In this document: positions 58,101 through 64,000 of the stretch, in pieces
How positions within the stretch are numbered: position 1 is the first letter of the stretch
Layout: each line of letters begins with the position of its first letter
Origin: Limnomonas spitsbergensis
Taxonomy: Eukaryota > Chlorophyta > Chlorophyceae > Chlamydomonadales
Assembly: GCA_037349105.1 (NCBI GenBank)
Contig: JAYJMM010000034.1
Span: forward strand, 3,410,001 to 3,474,000
Length of the DNA: 64,000 bases
Reading direction: 5' to 3'
Position numbers and translations under genes: made by a program
Notes under the pieces: model-generated
Told to the model about the DNA's origin: nothing
The model's input: the letters and a program-made list of their open reading frames with translations, nothing else
The model's database searches: none

Positions 58101-60327
58101 GCAGTGGTTTTAGGCCTCCAGTCAAAAACATGTTTTGAGATATTAAATTGAGGGGGGGGAAGGAATGTTACACTATTGTTGCACCCCAAGGCTCCCTTCA
58201 CTCACTTCATGCCACGACCGGCGATAACAATCAGCCCGAGGGTGACCCAGCTGGTGAGCACCACCTGGAACGACAAAGCCACGTAGTCGAGCCCCCTCCA
58301 CAAGTTCTTGAGCTGAGGCGGGGAAGGGGAGGGGCTCCAAAGCAGTAGAACGGCATCTTCACTTGACGACCACTTAGCCCCGTGCTCCCCAAAGATCTCC
58401 GGGTAAATGCTGATGGTCAGGCGCGCGTCTGCCAGCTCCTTTGCACGAGCAGCAGCAGTTGCTGAATACACATGGACAAACCCAGCGGTTGACACCAGCG
58501 TCCGGTTGCGCCAGTATGGCATGTGGCTGTTGAATGTGCAGGGCCGCAGGGGTATACGAGGCCCATCGCCTGCTCAATGGCCTTAGCAGCAGGCGTGCTG
58601 GGTGGCTTAACGGCAGTAGCTACCGAAGCCGCCACATCCTCCACGAAGGCAGACACTAGGCATATGCCAATTGCCATAGCAATCCCCCAGCCAACTGCCA
58701 CCCCAGCAGGTGCTCGCCAGGCGAAGAATTTGCAGATGGTGAGGACAGTCCCTGCGATGACACCGGCAGTACCTCCGTACCGCATCGCAAATGGCCATGA
58801 GTTGCACATGGGGATGGCTGGGGCGAGGGGCGGGTTTGGCAGGGGCATTCGGGCAATGCCATCGGCTCCATAGCCCAAGGCGATGGAGGTTGCGGCCAGC
58901 ATTTCCAGCCAGAAGGCGGACGAACATAGGGGCGCTGAGTCGTTGCTTTGGGGCAGGAAGCTAAACATGTTGTCATGGGACACTCCGCGTTGCATGCTGT
59001 TGGATACGTTGTATAGGATGTTCCATAAGAGCTGCACAGCAAATCGCACCCATCCGATGGCAATCGCCACCCTGCCGCCCATGTTGAGGCCTGAGATGAG
59101 CACGACGCCGGAAGTGGAGAGGAAGATGGTAGATGCCAATAGTGCAAGGAACGCCAGCGTCCAGGTGAGCGAAAAGCAGCGCGACCTGAGCGGGAGGGCA
59201 TGGTGATGGTATGAGGTGTGATGAAGAAGCTTTGCAAATGTGAGTATTTTATGGGAGGGAGAGGAGGGCAAAAGTACAAGTTATCGGTATACAACTTTAC
59301 ACCCCAATTACCCCAATACCACATCATCCCCGGTTGTAGAGCTTGACTCTAGTACCATAATGCTTCTCTCGTTTCCTTTTTCAGAGTTTGTAAGGGCCGA
59401 AAAACTGGCGTTTAATTCATGGTTGTGCGCTTTGAAGGGGAAATTAACTTCAATTCCAGTGTGTCAAGGGGGAAAACGTGCGCTAGCGCGCAACTGGATG
59501 TTACGACACCCTGCCGTCGATACGAAACTACAAATTGCCGGTGTCATAGGAGTTCCATGCGTACTGTCTGGACACACGACAGTCGTTGCATATACACAGC
59601 CTCCCGATACACAGAGAGGGGTCGCCATCACTAAAAAATACACACTCAACAACATGTAGCAAGTTGATTGTCGTAAACAATGATACCTGATGAAGGACGA
59701 CGGGTTGAAAATCAGCCAATATAGCATCATGATGATCGTCTGCATCCCGCGGCCACTGAAGATGAAGGCCATGATGCGCCCAAATGTGGGCCACCAGCCT
59801 GCGGCGACGCTCCTCTCCTCCAGCATGCCGCTGAGGCGTAGGAACATGTTCAGGCGTTTGATGGCCGCATCATCTTCGATCACCTTTCCAATGAGGTGCA
59901 TCATCAGAGCCTTGATCTCTGCCTTGACCTGATCTGTAGGCCGCCAGTGGCCCGATGAGAGGAACCATAGGCTCCACCAGGTCCACATCTTGAGCTTGTC
60001 TGACCCTTTGAGGTTCATCAGGCGGGGGAGGCCTGGGATAGTCTCTAGGCTGCTACGCATTTCCAGTTGCTTCGCCTGGCGACTGGCGTCGGCAAAGCTG
60101 CCCTTTTCCACCCTGCCCCATTTCCCGAAGCTGTCCATGAGGGGGTCGAAGTTGGCTATGACTGACACGGCTTCTTGGTGCGTCAGGCCAGTTCTGTGCA
60201 TGTGCACCTGAGCATCTGCATCTTCCATGCTGATCGACACGGTGTCGTCTGATTCATTAATTGTTATGCAGGATCGGAAAGGTAAGCGAGTCTGCGACTC
60301 GCTCAGTACATCTTCGAAACTGTCCAC
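52142..60327 (-). CDS. Unrecognised multi-pass membrane protein with C-terminal coiled coil; reading frame broken
   Basis: Exon 1, 60327-59687, encodes MDSFEDVLSESQ... and a first hydrophobic segment (IIMMLYWLIF). It joins in phase to 59185 (RSRCFSLTWTLAFLALLAST...), an exon with several membrane segments (TSGVVLISGL, GTAGVIAGTVLTICKFF, GIAMAIGICLVSAFV). That exon runs to 58206 but changes frame near 58545, after which PYWRNRTLVSTAGF and VLTSWVTLGLIVIAG follow. The donor at 58206 joins in phase to 54422 (SRIWYIGQWILILMV...), skipping a 3.8-kb intron. The 54422-53897 exon shows frame changes near 54245 and 54075. Then come 53322-53170, a piece ending at 52994 (LDVLQSLYHFTKEQQ), 52892-52830 and 52453-52142. 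The last exons form heptad-like helices (ETLEASLASCNAEIVQLKTT). No family recognised. Decay or single-base assembly errors could explain the breaks. Confidence 0.6.
52700..53965 (-). repeat. Internal duplication of a coiled-coil exon with intron flanks
   Basis: The exon end at 53960-53897 (RNKEIQVQLAHIKVLDLE) with its downstream intron (GGGGAGCAGCAATCAACAC, CATCTCCACAGATTATTTT) matches 52892-52830 (RDEEIQIFRARSQVLELK) with its intron. Upstream of each is also a shared GGGCTGCACTTTGAATTGCA / AGGTGTCTGTCAACTCTCAT type block (53565 and 52910). The copy spacing is about 1.05 kb. Confidence 0.75.
55084..55799. mobile_element. Non-autonomous TIR element, about 716 bp
   Basis: Left end GGGGCGCGTTCGCATTGAGC at 55084; right end is the inverted form GCTCCAATGCGAACGCGCCC(C) ending 55799, one indel. 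Subterminal parts also match in inverted order (CGACGACTTTTGTGTGAATA near 55120 against TGTGGGCGATATTGTGGTGT-type text near 55740). No clear target duplication was read. It lies in the 3.8-kb intron of the membrane-protein gene. The interior has no transposase. Confidence 0.75.
55242..55291. repeat. Perfect 19-bp hairpin inside the TIR element
   Basis: CAATATTGCCAGCGTGTCA and its exact reverse complement TGACACGCTGGCAATATTG are separated by an 8-base loop (TTCGTTAC). Confidence 0.9.
55817..55880. repeat. Dispersed repeat shared with 60868-60925
   Basis: CACACTTTGTCATCCTCAAA, TCCACGCC, ACGGAGTTCCGTCCTTTCCT. The second copy at 60868 differs at few bases. Just after each copy a short plus-strand open segment follows (55956-56159; 61137 onward), so this may be an upstream region of a repeated gene or element. 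Confidence 0.6.
56221..56238. repeat. Short GC-rich hairpin (GAGGGGC TTC GCCCCTC)
   Basis: A 7-bp perfect stem with a three-base loop. GGGGCTTCGCCCC-type palindromes are often dispersed; here it lies in the large intron of the membrane-protein gene. Confidence 0.7.
57435..57650. repeat. About 55-bp repeat with GGGGGCAGCAGCCCCC cores
   Basis: Four loose units, each with GGGGCAGCAG/CCCCC or GGGGGCA text followed by TAATTNTTTTCTTTAA-type text. The array follows telomere-like GGGTTTAGGGGTTAGG text at 57305-57400, which is too irregular to be telomeric. Confidence 0.6.
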
Positions 60328-60584
60328 ATAGCTGAGCTGTCTGTGCTGGTTTAAAAAAGGGTCAGCAAAACCAGTGGGCTATGCGCAATGCACAATAAAA
60401 TATCGATGGAGGTGGCTGGATGAGCTTGCAGAATTAGCCCAACGAAAACGAAACGCCTAGCGCAGCACCGGAACCATAACCAGAGACTCGCTGTAAATGC
60501 CGTACACGGTGTACGGCATTTAAAATCCCGTATTCCTCAAGCCACGCTCAGGCGTTTTCTTTCTTTCTTTCTACAATATAAAGA

Positions 60585-60850
60585 AGCAAGTGGTCCAGTG
60601 GTTCAACACTGGCGGCATCCTCGGCACATGGTCGAGGGTTCGAAACTGCCGTTCGGCAATGCCATTTGGCCCTCACTCTCCGGAGGGACTTGAAAGACCC
60701 CTCTTCGTGCTCAGCAAGGAGAGTTTGACTAGTAGCGACAGGGTCCCGAGTGCACCACTTGGTGTGCCAATCGGTTGGTGAATAAAAAGGGACCCCATAA
60801 CCATAGGTTGCGGGTGCACAGGCCCTCTCTCGAGAGGCGATCGCTTAAGT
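60585..60850 (+). mobile_element. Possible tRNA-derived SINE
   Basis: The head contains an A-box-like TGGTCCAGTGG and, 43 bases on, a B-box-like GGTTCGAAAC, the internal promoter spacing of RNA polymerase III genes. The T-arm does not pair (GAGGG against CTGCC), so it is not a working tRNA. The following 190 bp are not tRNA-like and end in GAATAAAAAGGG. One copy only in this window. Confidence 0.35.
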
Positions 60851-61136
60851 GCGGCTAGTCTGTGCGCACACTTTGCCATCCTCAAATCCACGCCTTAAAA
60901 CGGAGTTCCTTCCTTTCCTTTTTATATGCCTGTTCTCTGTTCCTGCCTGAGACATGCCACGTTTCTAGGATACGTTTTGGTGCAGACTTCTTCATGTTGC
61001 TGCTTCCTGAGTAATATTAACTCAGTGGGTGTATAACGCCCCTCAGGTGTTTCCCAATTCGAGTTCTGATTCATTGATCCCTCATACTCCCAAATATATC
61101 TGGACATCTTCTCTACTGCGTATCCTCCTGTACATA

Positions 61137-61682
61137 ATGGTGGACCTAGGCGCGAGCGAGGGGGCAACGTTGTCAGTCTTGTCACTGGAAGAGGCCATTA
61201 AGAAGGAATACGTCCAGTTTCGCACGCTACTTGCTGAACAGACCCACTGGACAGATCTTATACTTACAGCCCAAGAGGCCAAGAGGCCGCACGAGGAAAA
61301 CGAGGGCAATTTTTGGGGAAATGCACAAGGTCACACGTGCGAAACGCCTATTGTTGGCCTCGTTGGGGTAAAGGTTGCAGAGCGTGCAAGGCTCAAGGCA
61401 CTAGCAGCAGGTAGATATGACAAAAGAAGCTATCATGTTGCATCGAGATATTTTCCGGAGGGAATCCATGCGCGCATCATCTGAATTCCTTGATGTCTGC
61501 CCACAGAGGGTGCCAAGGAGGACGTGGCGGAGCGCGAAAGCGACCAAGCTCCTACCGTGGCCGTGCCAATCGTGAAGAATGGCTCTCCCTTCTGGAACAT
61601 CTGGACGGCAAGGCGGGACCCGGAGTATTACCGTGAGCCCTTGCTGTCGACTGTGAGGATGAAGGTTAAAGATGCCAAATGA
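61137..61682 (+). CDS. Small unrecognised two-exon gene
   Basis: Exon 1 61137-61410 (MVDLGASEGATLSVLSLEE ... LKALAA, donor CAG/GTAGAT, phase 1) and exon 2 61507-61682 (acceptor CCACAG, EGAKEDVAERESDQ ... FWNIWTARRDPEYYREPLL, stop TGA) join in phase to 149 residues. Composition is hydrophilic with an alpha-helical, charged N-terminal half; no signal peptide or membrane segment. The frame is open about 100 bp upstream of the chosen Met, so the start may be earlier. No family recognised; a retroelement gag-like origin is possible given the neighbours. Confidence 0.5.
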
Positions 61683-61879
61683 TTAGACGCGTCAGGGCAA
61701 CCTATGCATAGGTCGACGAATTCCTCCTCGAGCGAGTCATCGTCACTCGGGTTAACCCTTTATGTATGAGGTGGATAGAGTGAGCCGATAATGTGCAACA
61801 ACTGCACTCAGTATGAATACTTTGACCTGACTTGGTGTCATACTGTCATTACGGTTATTCGCCAGTTATATGCCGAACC

Positions 61880-61960
61880 GTATGTTACGGGCGAATCCGT
61901 ATGGTATGGGCGAATCCGTATGGAATAGACGAATCCGTATGGTAATGGCGAATTTGTATC
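61880..61960. repeat. About 20-bp tandem repeat (GGGCGAATCCGTATGGTAT), 4 copies
   Basis: Units at about 61889, 61910, 61930 and 61948, with decreasing match to the right. It lies between the two small plus-strand genes. Confidence 0.75.
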
Positions 61961-62064
61961 GTTGCGTGCGTTCGAGGTTGGGCGCGGTTGGGAAGTTGAG
62001 GAGGTCCTTCGGCGGTCTTTTTAAGCGGTGTTGGAATTGTATTGATTAAAATGTCTATGAGAAT

Positions 62065-62862
62065 ATGACAAAATTCGATTTCCAGGATTTTTTTCGTCAG
62101 CAGAAGGCTGGGGCGCAGCAGAAGGTAGCAGTGGCCATCGCCGGTTTGCAATCCGCTGTGCTTTCAGTTAACTCACGCGGTTTGGGTGGGAGGTATGTCG
62201 CTCCAGCTAGCTCTTGGTCAGCCACGACGCCCATTCCTGTGGAAACGCTTGGGACTGGGCTGCACAAGATTTACGTGCACCCCAATTTGGTTCCGGTGAG
62301 TTGGCTTTTGTTGTGTAGTTTACGCCTGGCCTTGCGAACCTGCCTATGAGTGGACGCTTAATTACGTTTCGTTTGTGTGCTGCTTTGTGTGCTGTTCATG
62401 GTGTGCTTGAATTTTGTGTGTTCACTTAGACTGTCGAATGTTTGTAGGCTGGTTGTCGGCTTCAAGCCGTCATCGCGAAGCGGCCTCACGAGCAGATGGA
62501 GCTCTGCTTGGTTCGCACGTTGCCCCTTTCTGTGTTCAATGTGTCTGGATACAACCACCAGTGTTTGCTGAACGTCTTGCACGTTTATGCGCATCAGTTG
62601 TTGGATAGCCGCAGTTTCTGTCCTGCAGGTAAGTTCTTTCGGTTGGAGCGCTGATTTAGACGTAGTGGGTGTTGCTGGGTGTGACGTCGTTTTGTATTTT
62701 CGATGCTGTAGATTTCGAGTCCGGGCAGCAGCTGGCGAAAGCACTCCTCATCATGGTCCAGTGTTATAAGGCGTGGATGGATTGCAATGAGAGCTCCCTG
62801 GCGCGGTCTGATGTTTTACGCGTGGAGATGGAGCTGGCTGACACGCTGCTGGACCGGTGCCA
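62065..62862 (+). CDS. Unrecognised gene, three exons, 3' end lost at a gypsy fragment
   Basis: Exon 1 62065-62295 (MTKFDFQDFFRQQKAG ... GLHKIYVHPNLVP, donor GTGAGT), exon 2 62448-62628 (AGCRLQAVIAKRPHEQ ... LLDSRSFCPA, donor GTAAGT) and exon 3 from 62712 (DFESGQQLAKALLIMV ... ELADTLLDRCQ) all join in phase. The coherent sequence runs to CGGTGCCAG at 62862. The next bases GCAAATC could be a GC-type donor, but about 15 bases later the frame becomes Ty3/gypsy integrase, so the gene appears interrupted there. No family recognised. It has introns and no stop, so it is unlikely to be part of the retroelement itself, although a gag-like origin cannot be excluded. Confidence 0.55.
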
Positions 62863-62867
62863 GGCAA

Positions 62868-63592
62868 ATCGCTGCCTTTTTTGGGCATCCAGGCTGATGT
62901 ACAACAGTATATTTCAACCTGTCCCTCTTGCCAAAGAAACAAGTCTGCCAAAAAGAGACCTCATGGTCTAACCCAGTCACTAGAAATCCCTGATTCTAGG
63001 TGGCACACTGTCACAATGGACTTTGTCTTTGATCTACCCCAGTCTGCCAGTGGTCATGATGGAATCATGACCATTGTTGACAAGCTAACCAAGTTTGTGT
63101 GCCTTGCCCCAGTCAGGAAATCCAGCACTTCTGAGGACATTGCACGTGTCTTTATCTCTCATGTCTTCCAACATCATGGATTTCCCAGGAACATCATCTC
63201 TGATAGAGATGTAAGGTACTAAGGTTCACCTCCCAGTTTTGGAAAGCCATGTGTGCAAGGCTCCATATCCAGCCCAGATTTTCTACTGCTTTTCATCCCC
63301 AAACAGATGGCCAAACTGAGAGAATGAACCGAGTCGTTGAAGAAGTGCTGAGGCATTTCATTGATGGCAACCATGTCACTTGGGAAGAACTACTGCCTGT
63401 GGTAGCCATTGCATGTCCATCAACAATGCCAAATCTAGTGTCACAAGGCATACTCCTTTTTATCTGAACTGTGGTCGCAATAATCCACATACTCCCTTGT
63501 CAATCCAGCAGCCAGACAAGCAGATTCCAGCACTCGACTCTGTCTTTAGTGATCTTGATGACACTCTTCTTCAAGTCCAGAAGCTGTTAGAG
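62868..63592 (+). mobile_element. Decayed Ty3/gypsy integrase fragment
   Basis: It starts within the zinc-binding arm (QQYISTCPSCQRNKS), then the rve catalytic core with the first Asp in TMDFVFDLP, the second in NIISDRD and the Glu region in HPQTDGQTERMN, and ends with PHTPLSIQQPDKQIP. The frame is broken near 63218, where an apparent 8-base insertion brings a stop, and again near 63410. No LTR, reverse transcriptase or RNase H is in the window. The right side is cut by the TIR element at 63593. Not functional. Confidence 0.85.
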
Positions 63593-64000
63593 GTCGGTCA
63601 GACTGCGTTACGTTTGGGGTTGCGTCAGGAAAAAGTGCAAACGCGACGCCGGTCACACTACCCAAACGCCAAACGCAACGTGTCAAAACGCGAAACGCAA
63701 ACGCAGGGGGGGGGGGGATTGACGTTTCGCGTTTGAGATTTTTCATGAATTCCAGCTTAAGCTTGATCTTAAGCTGGGCACGAACAATATATATGTCACA
63801 ATGTAAGGAAATATCAACCCCGAGTCGCTGGGAGACGGAATTCGCACAAAAATGTACCATGCCGTGCCCTGACGTCGTCTTGCCCTGCCGTCTTGCCCAA
63901 ACGCAGTGTGACCAGTTTAGCGTCAGATTCACGCTAAATCCAAACGCAACCCAAACGCAACTGCCAAACGCAACCTCAAACGTAACGCAGTCTGACCGAC
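63593..64000. mobile_element. MITE-like TIR element reaching the window edge
   Basis: The left end GTCGGTCAGACTGCGTTACG at 63593 continues TTTGGGGTTGCGT; the last 33 bases of the window are its reverse complement with one mismatch, ending CTGACCGAC at 64000. Subterminal AAACGCAAC words are repeated several times near both ends (63640-63705 and 63940-63985). No coding capacity in 408 bp. The target duplication cannot be checked because the right flank is outside. It is nested in the gypsy fragment. Confidence 0.85.

Noticed and set aside
60585..60660. Functional tRNA gene
   Set aside because: A- and B-box-like strings are present, but the T-stem mismatches and no good acceptor stem is found.
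62857..63222. Intact 121-codon integrase gene
   Set aside because: It lacks the element's other domains, has a stop and frame breaks within the catalytic core region, and starts within the zinc arm.

Overview
The window is nuclear eukaryotic DNA, most likely from a chlorophyte green alga of the Chlamydomonadales/Volvocales type. I infer this from short exons with GT-AG introns, a plant/algal organelle-type threonyl-tRNA synthetase with a targeting-like leader, secreted PAN/Apple-domain proteins, and many minisatellites, non-LTR retrotransposon 3' ends and MITEs. No rRNA gene, convincing tRNA gene or CRISPR array was seen. Most long open frames in the window are artefacts of tandem repeats.  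Layout: 1-4287 is a 14-bp minisatellite. 4385-6430 (-) holds pieces of a PAN-domain gene related to the intact gene at 24-26 kb. 8023-22643 (-) is a complete 13-exon threonyl-tRNA synthetase gene whose introns are filled with minisatellites and a hAT-like MITE. 24313-26296 (-) is a four-exon secreted protein with two PAN modules and an expansin-like double-psi beta-barrel. 27.7-30.0 kb is a minisatellite split by a truncated LINE. 30111-33407 (+) is the 3' part of a secreted beta-trefoil/PAN gene. 36213-48901 (+) is a nine-exon tandem universal-stress-protein (USP) gene. 52142-60327 (-) is an unrecognised multi-pass membrane/coiled-coil gene with three reading-frame breaks. 61137-62862 (+) carries two unrecognised intron-containing genes, the second cut off by a decayed Ty3/gypsy integrase, which in turn carries a TIR element ending at the window edge.  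The main observation is that in at least four genes the intronic tandem repeats are copies of the neighbouring exon-intron junction. Units carry the last or first tens of exon bases together with the 5' or 3' splice site (AG|GT core), repeated from 2 up to about 30 times. Introns have therefore grown by repeated duplication of splice junctions, leaving rows of decoy donors or acceptors next to the real one; in one array nine of ten decoys carry an in-frame stop. Real exons were assigned by homology to the protein family and by splice phase. All 12 introns of the synthetase and all 8 of the USP gene join in phase.
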